A DNA stretch of 64,000 nt from a virus, in the IMG/VR virus record IMGVR_UViG_3300022701_000122, positions 1 to 64,000 of that record; one strand, written 5' to 3'. The notes beneath the pieces were generated by a model that was not told the DNA's origin, made no database searches, and worked only from the letters and a program-made list of their open reading frames with translations. The position numbers and the translations under genes are program-made. Shown here piece by piece: positions 22,143-31,500 of the stretch (its first letter is position 1; each line of letters opens with the position of its first letter).

Positions 22143-22334
22143 CTACTCCTTATTTTTTTCTTTATATTTTTTAATTATTGTTATCTCCATATCTTGTTCT
22201 TCTGCCAATGTATCTCTTACCAATTTTCCAATTGATATTCTACTTAATGGACCTTTAACTCTTTGTCCACCACTATCTTTGTGAATAATTATAGATATAT
22301 CGTAGTCTGGTTTAATAGATATAATGTCTGCCAT
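22143..22334 (-). CDS. Hypothetical protein, 63 residues
   Basis: A short basic/acidic protein (ISIKPDYDISIIIHKDSGGQ, then a helical Lys/Glu tail), no domain. Tightly packed between the FnIII gene and the DUF6939-like gene, 1-2 bases from each, in the same operon. Confidence 0.5.
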   Translation of the reverse strand: MADIISIKPDYDISIIIHKDSGGQRVKGPLSRISIGKLVRDTLAEEQDMEITIIKKYKEKNKE

Positions 22335-22336
22335 TT

Positions 22337-22795
22337 TTAATTATTTCCTTGTGGAGCAGTAATAGGGTTAATTTCGATTTGTATATTATCTGGTGATGTT
22401 ATTGTAACACTTGCAAGAAAATCAACTTCATTTGAATAATTACTTTCAAGATTAAGTTCATCATAAGCTGTTGCAACAAACCAATATGTTTTTCCAGATT
22501 CAAGTCCACCAAGTTTTATTTGTGGTAAATTTGGATTTTGAAGATTGGTTAATTTTATATCTAATGGTGACTGAGTATTTATAGCTTGTTTTAAACCAGT
22601 TGGTGAAACCATTCCAAATAGATTACTACCATTATATGGTTCACCCGAACCTCTTGTATTATAATATATCTTATAACCTTCTAAATCGGGAGCATCAACT
22701 TTATCCCATTCGAGAGTTACCGATGTAACAGTTTGAGCTACTGGTGGAACAGATGACATTAAAAAGATAATGAATGCAAAAATTAATGTTTTCAC
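22337..22795 (-). CDS. Secreted fibronectin type III domain protein
   Basis: 152 residues: signal peptide (residues 1-20, MKTLIFAFIIFLMSS), then one FnIII domain with VTSVTLEWDKVDAPDLEGYKI, Y-N and the GLESGKTYWFVATAYDE...ESNYSNEV pattern typical of bacterial FnIII. FnIII domains in phages often decorate surfaces; with a signal peptide this one is probably exported to the periplasm or cell surface. Confidence 0.75.
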   Translation of the reverse strand: MKTLIFAFIIFLMSSVPPVAQTVTSVTLEWDKVDAPDLEGYKIYYNTRGSGEPYNGSNLFGMVSPTGLKQAINTQSPLDIKLTNLQNPNLPQIKLGGLESGKTYWFVATAYDELNLESNYSNEVDFLASVTITSPDNIQIEINPITAPQGNN

Positions 22796-22815
22796 TGAGT
22801 ACCTCCTTTTTTATA

Positions 22816-24693
22816 TTAAGTTCTTGAATAAATAAAGTTTCCACAATCCCATACTCTATCAAACCCATTAATCTGCATATTTTCCCATTCTGTAAATGAT
22901 TCATCAAAAAATAATAGTTTATTTTTTAATTTATGTTTTTGATATTTTATTCTTGATTCACGTTGAAAATTATTAATATAAAAATAATTTGGATCGCTTT
23001 TCCCTTTTAATTTAAAACCAGCATTCAAGTAACCACTACCATTCCCAAATCGAGCATCTACATATGTTATAATAGAACCAGTATTTAACTTACTAAAATG
23101 TTTTAATAATCTTGATAAACCACCGACAACAGTACAATTTATTTTATTACAAAATCTTATAATTTCCCATTCATATTTTTTATTAAATCTTGGTTTACTC
23201 ATTGTTAACATGCATAATATTTTATCATCATTACATAATGCATAATGTTCACCATAATGATACCGTTGTAAATGATTTCCATTCAAAAATCGTTTAGCAT
23301 TATTTTTATCAATATTTTTAATATCTAATTTACGAGCGAAATATCTATTTGGTGTTTTACCAAACTTATTAAGTAATATAGATTTAATAATATTTTTATT
23401 ATTTGTCCACTCATCTTCAAAAACATGAATCAGTTGATATCCAACTTCTTCTGCTTCTTTTGTTTTATTAACATGATAATTCTTATCTTTTCCCATTGAT
23501 TCACTATGCCAATATAAACCATTAAATTCTATTGCTAATTTAATAGATGGAATTACTATGTCGAGTTCATATCGACCAGGAAGTATCGATCTATCATTTT
23601 CAATTACGTCATCAAAATATTCTTTACAAAAATCAGTTAATTCTGATTGCATATGTCCAAAACGATTAGGATAACAAATTTTGCATATATGTATACGACC
23701 ACCATATATAATTTCAGTTGGTTTTTCTTCCAATTCATTTCCACACTTTTTGCATTTTAATTTACATAATCCTGTTGTCTTAGTATAATCAACGACTTCA
23801 AATCCAAGTTCATCTAATGTTGATATTGTTTTATCTTTGAATAAATCGATATAATGTTGTGAAAACCAATCTTTAAATTCATCTGTTTTTGAATAATGAT
23901 CTACTCCATATCTTTCAATCATTGTTTCTTTACATTTTTCTTGAATTTCTGGAACCATTAATGTTGATTTGACACCATAGCGTTTTATATTTATATCTTC
24001 AACTTTCTGTTTTATTTTCTCATTTTGCATCGGATGTTCAACACCATAACGTTCTATATTAGTTTGTTTTCTTTTTTCTATTATATCTGAGTGACTAAAT
24101 GCATGACACCCATATTTCTCTTCAAATGTCTTTTTTATTTTTTCTTTTACATGTGGTAGTTGACCTATATTTTCAACACCATATTTTTCTAATAATATTT
24201 TCTTCATTCGTTTATGTGCTTCTTTTAATTTATCACTATTTTTTAATGATGTTGAAATATTTGTTGATATTTTACCCATATTTTTTGCTCTTGTAATAGT
24301 GCGTTTTTTTATTGATTCTGGATTTTTAGCAGGATTCTGAATACCACCAAATTTAAAATTTTTTACGTTTGGATCTTTTGATGGATGACCACCTTCAAAT
24401 CTTTCTTCGTAAGTTTTCTTAATATTCTTCATTCTTTCTTTATCATGTCCAAGATGTTTTCTACAATAATTTGTGTATCCATCTTTTAAGTTTTTAAAAT
24501 GAAGTTCAGTAGTTACTCCTTCTTCTTCACAAACTGGACAAGTTGATCTTGCATCTGGATTAATATATTTTTTATAATAATCAGTATGTAATAAATGTTC
24601 AATATTGCTTTTACAATATTTTAAATGTTTTGATAATCCACCATACTTCTTATAACTCTTGCCACACATTTCACATTTCCATTCTCCAGACAT
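22816..24693 (-). CDS. Homing-type endonuclease: zinc finger, repeated DNA-binding units, PD-(D/E)xK-like nuclease
   Basis: 625 residues. N-terminus: C2H2 finger (CEMCGKSYKKYGGLSKHLKYC) with YYKKYI and a CPVC zinc site, the same module as in the HNH enzyme at 1967. Residues about 165-290 hold repeats of the form (K/R)YGV(E/D)xxx..., four or five copies. A CxxC zinc site follows, then a Vsr/EDxHD-like nuclease core (YELDIVIPSIKLAIEFNGLYWHSE ..., HVFEDEW). It sits next to the capsid gene, a common insertion site for intron-less homing genes. Confidence 0.78.
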   Translation of the reverse strand: MSGEWKCEMCGKSYKKYGGLSKHLKYCKSNIEHLLHTDYYKKYINPDARSTCPVCEEEGVTTELHFKNLKDGYTNYCRKHLGHDKERMKNIKKTYEERFEGGHPSKDPNVKNFKFGGIQNPAKNPESIKKRTITRAKNMGKISTNISTSLKNSDKLKEAHKRMKKILLEKYGVENIGQLPHVKEKIKKTFEEKYGCHAFSHSDIIEKRKQTNIERYGVEHPMQNEKIKQKVEDINIKRYGVKSTLMVPEIQEKCKETMIERYGVDHYSKTDEFKDWFSQHYIDLFKDKTISTLDELGFEVVDYTKTTGLCKLKCKKCGNELEEKPTEIIYGGRIHICKICYPNRFGHMQSELTDFCKEYFDDVIENDRSILPGRYELDIVIPSIKLAIEFNGLYWHSESMGKDKNYHVNKTKEAEEVGYQLIHVFEDEWTNNKNIIKSILLNKFGKTPNRYFARKLDIKNIDKNNAKRFLNGNHLQRYHYGEHYALCNDDKILCMLTMSKPRFNKKYEWEIIRFCNKINCTVVGGLSRLLKHFSKLNTGSIITYVDARFGNGSGYLNAGFKLKGKSDPNYFYINNFQRESRIKYQKHKLKNKLLFFDESFTEWENMQINGFDRVWDCGNFIYSRT

Positions 24694-24803
24694 AATTATA
24701 CCCTTTCAAATAAAAAATAATTAAAAATATAAAATATCATTTATGAAAAAATGATACAACAATTGCTTCTACTATTTAATATATATAATTATTTATAGAC
24801 ACG

Positions 24804-24860
24804 CTAATAGATGCCCTCACCAGGAGACAATGGCAAGAACCTGGATCGGGCATCTATTAG
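24804..24860 (+). promoter_or_regulatory. Hairpin that encloses the start of the 24830 small gene
   Basis: CTAATAGATGCCC (24804-24816) pairs with GGGCATCTATTAG (24848-24860); inside, CCAGG (24820-24824) pairs with CCTGG (24840-24844). The ribosome site AGGAG (24822-24826) is partly in the inner stem and the ATG in the loop, so the fold could control translation. On the opposite strand it lies downstream of the capsid gene and might stabilise that mRNA's 3' end; there is no T run. Confidence 0.55.
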
Positions 24861-24934
24861 AACCAATGGTGTGGAACGAATGGAGCATGGAGCATGACAG
24901 CGATAATGGCGGTTGGATCACTATCAAAGTGTAA
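24830..24934 (+). CDS. Possible 34-residue microprotein
   Basis: ATG at 24830 with AGGAG four bases upstream and a TAA at 24932-24934, ending 8 bases from the capsid gene stop on the other strand. The product (MARTWIGHLLEPMVWNEWSM..., ending GGWITIKV) is Trp-rich and acidic. Codon use resembles the capsid gene rather than the AT-rich background. It is the only plus-strand candidate in this region and may be chance. Confidence 0.35.
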   Translation: MARTWIGHLLEPMVWNEWSMEHDSDNGGWITIKV

Positions 24935-24942
24935 AAATGGTA

Positions 24943-26397
24943 TTAAGCAGTGTCAGTAATGGTCAGTTTACCAATAGCTTCGTTACGAATGACTTTGGTG
25001 GCATAGCGACTCATTACTGTCAATGATGGAATCGAACCAAGAGGGTAGGGCGACAAAAGCGCTGGAACGTATGGGGCATAAACGTATGCAGCACGGGCAA
25101 GATCATCACTTCTATACTTAGCAAGAATCGAACCTGAAGGAACAATTGAGCTTACCAGAATCTTCCATTTTCCACCAGCCACGGTTGCAGTTCGATAACC
25201 AACATCTCCACCAGCAACAGAATCACCAGTATAAGCGAAGCCATTCAGTGCTTCGAAGATACTTGCATCCAGCGGGTTACAAGCCAGAGTATTGGCGGCA
25301 CCCATCAGACAGCTATTATAAATCTGTGCTGACAGTTGACCCAATGTAACCAGAATGTTTTCATACCATTGTTTCCGACCAAAATGGAAATCCGTAGGTG
25401 GATTCAGATCGAAAGTCTTGGTATGAGTAGCTGGATTCAAAGCAGCGTTGGTTGCAAATAGAGCGGTGATAATTTCGTTGTCGATATCGAGTGCAATCTG
25501 CTCACCAATCAGATTTACGAATTCACTCTGAATCTGGATATCATACAGAGCTTTGATGTCTTGCTCCATATTAATCGTCCATTCAGCAGAGATCCTACGA
25601 TCAATCACTGTAAATCGAATCTTGTCGATTTCGAATTTAGCAGTCGGATTAATCGTATTTTCTTCGAGAGAACAGATAGCTTGATAACGAACAGATGTAA
25701 CCACGCTTGCAGCGGATGACCAAGTAAGCGTACCATTCAAGAAATCCCAATGACCAGAGATAACATCTGATTGTCCTGCAACAGTGACAGCTTCAGAGAA
25801 GTTACCATCAACACTCGGAGTAATTGATACGGTGGCAGTATTACCCGTTGAATCAACAACTGTCGTAATGACAACATCTTTCTCGATATGGGAATTCGTT
25901 GAAGTCAGTGATGCTTCAGCCAGAACATCAGTCGTTCCTTCATTCGCACTCTTAGTAACCGTAATACCGACATCTGGACCGCGAGAGATGTCAGTTGTTG
26001 ATGGGAATGAATGACCAAATGTTGATTCGCCGTGTTTCTTAAATGATGCACGAATAAAGCCCTTAATAACATCGGGTTTATCAATCGGCATAACATTTAC
26101 AAGTTCTTTGGCGATAAATTTGGGAACGAATACACGAAGAATAGGCATGGTGAGAGTTTCGTATGGATTCAGTTGGAACATGGAATTTTCCATTAGTGCC
26201 ACACGAGTATTTTCACCCATCATATTCATGAACTCGATATCTTCCGGATTATCCAGTCCCTCATTCAGACCCCTCATATAAATGCCCCAAGCATGTTGGT
26301 CAGCCAGCATTTGCTTGAAGCCATTGGGTGATTGCGGATTGATGCCAGTCATACGCTTGGTTGTAGCATATGCTTCATTCAACAGATGTTTCATCAT
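24943..26397 (-). CDS. Major capsid protein (T4 gp23-like)
   Basis: 484 residues. The pattern of a helical N-terminal propeptide, TLTMPILRVFVPKFIAKELV..MPIDKP, a central beta-rich insert and QIQSEFVNLIGEQIALDIDNEIITALF fits T4-type HK97-fold capsid proteins. V-A-L-M-E70 before NSMFQLNPYETL matches the (I/L)xE prohead-protease rule and lies where T4 gp23 is cut (after residue 65). Codon use is strikingly less AT-rich than the genome, as expected for the most abundant protein. AGGAG precedes the start. Confidence 0.82.
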   Translation of the reverse strand: MMKHLLNEAYATTKRMTGINPQSPNGFKQMLADQHAWGIYMRGLNEGLDNPEDIEFMNMMGENTRVALMENSMFQLNPYETLTMPILRVFVPKFIAKELVNVMPIDKPDVIKGFIRASFKKHGESTFGHSFPSTTDISRGPDVGITVTKSANEGTTDVLAEASLTSTNSHIEKDVVITTVVDSTGNTATVSITPSVDGNFSEAVTVAGQSDVISGHWDFLNGTLTWSSAASVVTSVRYQAICSLEENTINPTAKFEIDKIRFTVIDRRISAEWTINMEQDIKALYDIQIQSEFVNLIGEQIALDIDNEIITALFATNAALNPATHTKTFDLNPPTDFHFGRKQWYENILVTLGQLSAQIYNSCLMGAANTLACNPLDASIFEALNGFAYTGDSVAGGDVGYRTATVAGGKWKILVSSIVPSGSILAKYRSDDLARAAYVYAPYVPALLSPYPLGSIPSLTVMSRYATKVIRNEAIGKLTITDTA

Positions 26398-26434
26398 TTT
26401 TCATATCTCCTTAATGTATTAGTAATATTGGGTT

Positions 26435-26851
26435 TTATGTGGAAATCATACCAAATGATTGTCTATTAAATTGAGATAATTTTAAATTGATTCTATCAAG
26501 AGTTTTGATATCATCATCTTTTATATTATCTAATAGATTAATAACTTTCAGTCGATTATTTCCCATCAAACCTTCTCTCATTAAGGATTGTATATTGGAT
26601 AAGACATCATGAAGTTTGGATAATCTATTATTTTCATTATGAACATGTTTCAGACGAATTTTTAATTGGTTTAATTTATCTTTATCATTTCTTATCTTCG
26701 ATTTTATGGTTTTTATTTGTTCAGATTTCTTTCTTAAATCTTCATCTTTTTTTACCATAACTATTTGAGATAAGTAAGATAAAAGTTCTTCAGTATTTAA
26801 ATATTCTCCATTAATTTTTTCAGTAGATGATATTTCCAATTTAATCTCCAT
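26435..26851 (-). CDS. Coiled-coil protein
   Basis: 138 residues; residues about 35-85 form a charged coiled coil (VKKDEDLRKKSEQIKTIKSKI ...). No domain. It has its own GGACAAAC promoter and lies just upstream of the capsid gene on the same strand, so a late or assembly role is possible. Confidence 0.5.
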   Translation of the reverse strand: MEIKLEISSTEKINGEYLNTEELLSYLSQIVMVKKDEDLRKKSEQIKTIKSKIRNDKDKLNQLKIRLKHVHNENNRLSKLHDVLSNIQSLMREGLMGNNRLKVINLLDNIKDDDIKTLDRINLKLSQFNRQSFGMIST

Positions 26852-26883
26852 TTAAATATTCATATATAATCTATCTATATATT

Positions 26884-26900
26884 AATTTACAGTTTGTCCT
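26884..26900 (-). promoter_or_regulatory. Phage promoter motif upstream of 26435-26851 and the capsid gene
   Basis: On the minus strand the sequence is AGGACAAACTGTAAATT, one of the best matches to GGACAAAYTNTAAAT, 33 bases before the ATG at 26851. Transcription could continue into the capsid gene. Confidence 0.7.
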
Positions 26901-26936
26901 TTAGAGAATACCTCACTTTAACTTATAACGCTATAA

Positions 26937-27215
26937 TTAAATAGTTGATCTTATTTTATTTATCATTCTTTCACATTCATAATTCATTTGTGTATTTTTA
27001 GACATTATTTCATTTGTAAGTTTCTCAGATTTTTCTATAAGTTGCAATATCTTAGATGATTCTTCTGTATATCTTTTAATGTTTTTTGTAAGTTGAGACA
27101 AAGGTACTGATTTTGGTATCTTTGCTGTTTCTACATATTTTGATATCGCTTGATTTAAAAATTCTGTATCAATTTTCGTGTTAAATTCTTGTTCTGGATA
27201 TGATGTTAGTTTCAT
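26937..27215 (-). CDS. Small helical protein
   Basis: 92 residues, helical, no domain (SKYVETAKIPKSVPLSQLT, then a coiled-coil tail EKSEKLTNEIMSKNTQMN). Part of a minus-strand run with the response regulator and the membrane coiled-coil protein. Function unknown. Confidence 0.5.
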   Translation of the reverse strand: MKLTSYPEQEFNTKIDTEFLNQAISKYVETAKIPKSVPLSQLTKNIKRYTEESSKILQLIEKSEKLTNEIMSKNTQMNYECERMINKIRSTI

Positions 27216-27244
27216 TTTATAGATTTCCTTTATAAAAAAATAAA

Positions 27245-27907
27245 TTATGGACCAGGACCTCCAGGTGGCAATGTGTGATGTATTTGGTGTAGCGTATCTA
27301 ATAATTTAGCAAATTCTGGAGATTGTAATATTGATAATATCTTCCACATCATTCCGCCTATTACGACAGCAGCACTACATACTACCCCTAATATAACAGA
27401 TAATTTAAATGCTTTTTTGTCCAGATTTTCTATATTAGTAGTATTCTTTATCATATTCTCATTTAAAGATTTAATATCTTTTGGTAAATCTTTTATCGGC
27501 ATGATTGGTGCTATTTTAGAATCTACTATATTATTTATTGATGTTTCTATATCTCTTAATTTTTCTATTTTATCATATAATTTATCTATTTGAGATTTTA
27601 TACTGTCTAATGGATCAAGTTTTGATTCCAAAGTATGACTGCATGAATCAATTGTTTTTAGTACATTTTTTATATTGTCCAGATCATGTAAGATATCTTT
27701 TGCTAACCCTTCTTGTGATTTTAATAACTCAAGAGTTTCTTTCGGAGCATTACCAATTGTATTAATCAAATCAGTTATTACAGATGTGTTAGTTGAAACA
27801 CTTCCAGCCATTTTATCAATAACAGCATTAACTTGATCAAAAATCATTGCCACCATTTTTTCTGAAACAAAATTGCTATCTTGAATATCTTTATTACCAT
27901 TATTCAT
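27245..27907 (-). CDS. Coiled-coil membrane protein coupled to the response regulator
   Basis: 220 residues from ATG 27907, which has GGAG nine bases upstream and overlaps the response-regulator stop. Residues about 20-160 are helical with coiled-coil character (VIDKMAGSVSTNTSVITDLI ...), resembling the cytoplasmic rod of signalling proteins but without a clear MCP signature. One hydrophobic segment (LSVILGVVCSAAVVIGGMMW) precedes a short Pro/Gly-rich end. The coupling suggests it works with the receiver protein. Confidence 0.55.
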   Translation of the reverse strand: MNNGNKDIQDSNFVSEKMVAMIFDQVNAVIDKMAGSVSTNTSVITDLINTIGNAPKETLELLKSQEGLAKDILHDLDNIKNVLKTIDSCSHTLESKLDPLDSIKSQIDKLYDKIEKLRDIETSINNIVDSKIAPIMPIKDLPKDIKSLNENMIKNTTNIENLDKKAFKLSVILGVVCSAAVVIGGMMWKILSILQSPEFAKLLDTLHQIHHTLPPGGPGP

Positions 27908-28523
27908 ATTTTGTATCTCCAAGTTTAACTCTTGAAATCGCATCGATCAGTTTTTTCTGGACTGTATCAGAATGAGATTCTAGTTTCTTTCGTTTGTTCT
28001 TGAAGTTGCTCATAAGTTTTTGAAATTGTTTATCTGTTATATATTTCTCACTTAACACATCTTCTAATTTAGATTGTAATATATTTTTTTCTTGTTCGAT
28101 TGTATTCCTGTCATCTAATAACCTTTTTTTATCCAATGCATTAATTGTTGATCTTATTAATGCTTCTGGTTTAACTGGCTTTGTTAAATAATCAAACGCT
28201 TCAAGATGAATTGCTTCAGTTGCAGTATTGACGGCAGGAATCCCTGTAAATATAATTATCTGAGTATTTAAATCTTTCTTTTTAGCTTCATATGATACAT
28301 CTATACCAGAATCTTTTAATGATTTAATGTCATCTTTCAAAAATATATCTGCGATTATCAAATCTATGCTATTTTTTTCCACTATATTTACAGCTTCTTC
28401 ATATGTGTTTGCAGTGAAGATATTAGAAGATTTCAATGAATCTTCTAATATCTCCTTATATGTTTTACATATATCTTCTTTATCATCAACTATTAATATA
28501 TTCACTGTTTTTTCATCTTTCAT
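27900..28523 (-). CDS. Two-component response regulator (receiver domain)
   Basis: 207 residues. Residues 6-130 form a REC domain: acidic pair D13/D14 (IVDDKED), phospho-acceptor D59 (LIIADIF), T93 (IIFTG) and K115 (LTKPVKP). All phosphotransfer residues are present. After it comes a coiled-coil tail (about 135-200) instead of a DNA-binding or enzymatic output. So the protein may act by binding partners, perhaps the membrane coiled-coil protein it is coupled to. Phage-encoded receivers are uncommon; a host kinase would have to phosphorylate it. Confidence 0.85.
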   Translation of the reverse strand: MKDEKTVNILIVDDKEDICKTYKEILEDSLKSSNIFTANTYEEAVNIVEKNSIDLIIADIFLKDDIKSLKDSGIDVSYEAKKKDLNTQIIIFTGIPAVNTATEAIHLEAFDYLTKPVKPEALIRSTINALDKKRLLDDRNTIEQEKNILQSKLEDVLSEKYITDKQFQKLMSNFKNKRKKLESHSDTVQKKLIDAISRVKLGDTKYE

Positions 28524-28555
28524 TAGTTTATTCTCATAATAAATTGTTTAATTAA

Positions 28556-31500
28556 TTAATCAAATGTACATCCATTGTATGCAAATATTGTACCTCCCCA
28601 ATTCCCATATGTTGGAGAAGCATCTTCAGTTGTAGTGGCTGCTGGATCACAATGTGTACCATTATTAGCAAAATCTAAATCATTTAATATTAGTGTAGCA
28701 CCAGTATGACCATATGCTCCAACCGTGCAATTCGCAACGCCACTATTTGATCCTCCAACAAATGCATATGATCCACCAATACACCATATACCATAAGCAA
28801 AATCAGTACTTGTTGTATCTATATCTACACCCGTAGTTAGATCAAGACCACTTCCATGTTCTACAGCAATACCTTTACATCCAGATGCACCAGTTCCACT
28901 TATTTCTACATTAAATCCATATAAATAAGAACCATAATCAAGAGCAATTGCATCATTTAAAGTATCATTTATATGTATATTATCTACATGAACAATACGA
29001 CTATCTTGTCTTACATATAAACCAAAACCGAAATCATTCATTATAACATAGTGAATATAATCAACAACACATCTTCCTTCAAGATTTATAGCTCTTGAAT
29101 TTGAACTACCACCAGTATGATTAAGTGTCATTCTATTTATTTCATATAATCTTTTCCCTGGACTAATATCTATTCCATTAGCAGTACAATTAATTATAAC
29201 TCCAGCTTCAGATTCGCCTATTAATTTTATTCTATCGGCATCAGAATGATCAATATTTATTGGACCATTATATGTTCCATCTTTAATACTTATGGTTAGC
29301 CATTTATCACTTTTAATTCTGTATTTTTTAGCATATGATAATGCATACTGTATAGTTGCAAAAGGTGATCCAACAGATCCATCACCTTCAGTATCACTAC
29401 CCGATGATCCATCAACTGTAAGAGTTAAATCGCTTGATAAAGTTGCGCCTTTAACCATAAATGAAGAAACAAATTCTACAGAACCTTCTGTATCTGGTAA
29501 TATGTTATATCTGGTTGATGGTGTTGTTCCAGTAAATGATATTCCAGTAACATCGACATATCCACCTTCTGCTACATTAACACCAGTTGTAGTACAATCG
29601 TTTATGGTTGCATTTTTTGCATATATTCTTCCTGAGTTTGCTTCAATAGCAGTGGAACACTCATCAATAGTTCCACCAACGATATTAATCCAGCCATCAT
29701 TTTCTCTTATATGCGCACCTATACTATATCCGCTTATTTCAGCATCAATTGCCGATACCATACCACCATTAGAAACATCAATGCAATAATCAGAAGAATT
29801 TCCGATAAATTCTGAACTAACAGCATTAATTCTTGCATTTATACCATCACAATCTAATGTATGTGCGCCAGAAGATTCTGAATTGTAGAATTTACTATAT
29901 CCGACTTCTACGCTACAATTTCCAGATACTGTAATCCTACCCATTACAAATACACTACTACCAATGTCCGCATTTGAATTATATAATGTTATATTACCAT
30001 ATTGACCGCTACCTGTTAATTCAGATGATCCACTTATACTAATATTTCCAACTATACAATTCATATCTATAGATCGTAATACACTTTCTGCGAGTATAGA
30101 TATTCCACCACTATATGCTGAACAAATAGATGATCCTCTAACATAACTATTATTATCTATTCTTAATCCGGTAGTCCATGCACCACTATTCTTATTACCA
30201 AAATATACATTTTGTAAATATGCATAACTATTATTTATTATGTTAAATGAACGACCACCACTATTTCCAGATGTCTTTTTGTCTATAGTTATTCCTTTTA
30301 TTAACCCAATATCTGCATTATCTAAATCTATCCCATTATCAGTATTGAAATCAAAATAAAATCTTACTTTATGTGACCAAGGTACATCTTTTACGCTTGT
30401 TCCAGTTGTAACAGTATAATCTGGAAAATTAGTTGTTAATTTTATTCTTGTATTTGGTGCAGAATATGTTGCACTATCTACAACATAATAACCAGCATTT
30501 ATACCACCAACAAGTTCAATAAGACTATTATCTGGAAATTTAGATGCATGATCTCCAGATACATCAATGTAATGATCTCCAGAATCTATACCATTAGTTA
30601 CATATGTTAATGATGTTTGTGTATCTTCATTTCCAATAATCTGAATATTTTTTCCACTTGGACTACTTAAATTGAGAGTTGATGGTAATTCATAATCACC
30701 ATCTGCAATATGAATTGTTACAGTTGCATCAGAAGCAATAGTTTTTCCAGCTAAATATTCCATTGCTTTATTTGGTGTTGCCCAAGGATATCCAGATGCT
30801 CCAGTTCCAGTTGTATCATTTCCAGATGTTGAAACATATAAATCAAGATCTTCTGAGACAACAATGCCTCCACATAACTCGACCCAACTTCCAGTACCAC
30901 CACTTAATTGGTATTGAAATATTGTAAATGAAGTAGTATTTATATAATATGATCCAACTTGAGCAGATCCAGTTGGATCACTTGCCCCATTATAGACCAT
31001 ACTTCCAACTTCTTCGACACTGAATTCGTCATCTCGTCCATATTTTGGAACCCATGAAAAAGTACCATCAGATATAATATCATATATTAATGTTATTACT
31101 TCCCCCTCTGTAGCTGATTCTAAATTTTCACTTAATCCATTTATAGTTTCACTTACTGATGTAATAACTAAAGCAGTTGAATCAAATGAATTTGAATAAT
31201 CTTCAATCTTAAATTTATCTCCAAGAGTTGGACCATCTGGGCATGTTATTGTTACTGGTCCAGAAGATACATCGGCAAGAATTAATTGATTCTTCACTGC
31301 TGTGTATGAATCATCTTTATACACCACAGAATATACACCTTCCACAGAATCATCAAACCATTTTTCACCACTAACAGAAAATACAAACCAAGTATCATTT
31401 GTTCCATCAGTTCCATAATACAGAACATATTGACCAACTGTAGATAATGTAAGATCTGCTTGTGTTCCATTTATTCTATGAGATGAATCGCCACGTTCAA

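Noticed and set aside
27245-27907. Methyl-accepting chemotaxis protein
   Set aside because: It has coiled coils and one membrane helix but no conserved hairpin-tip signature of chemoreceptors, and the helix is near the C-terminus.
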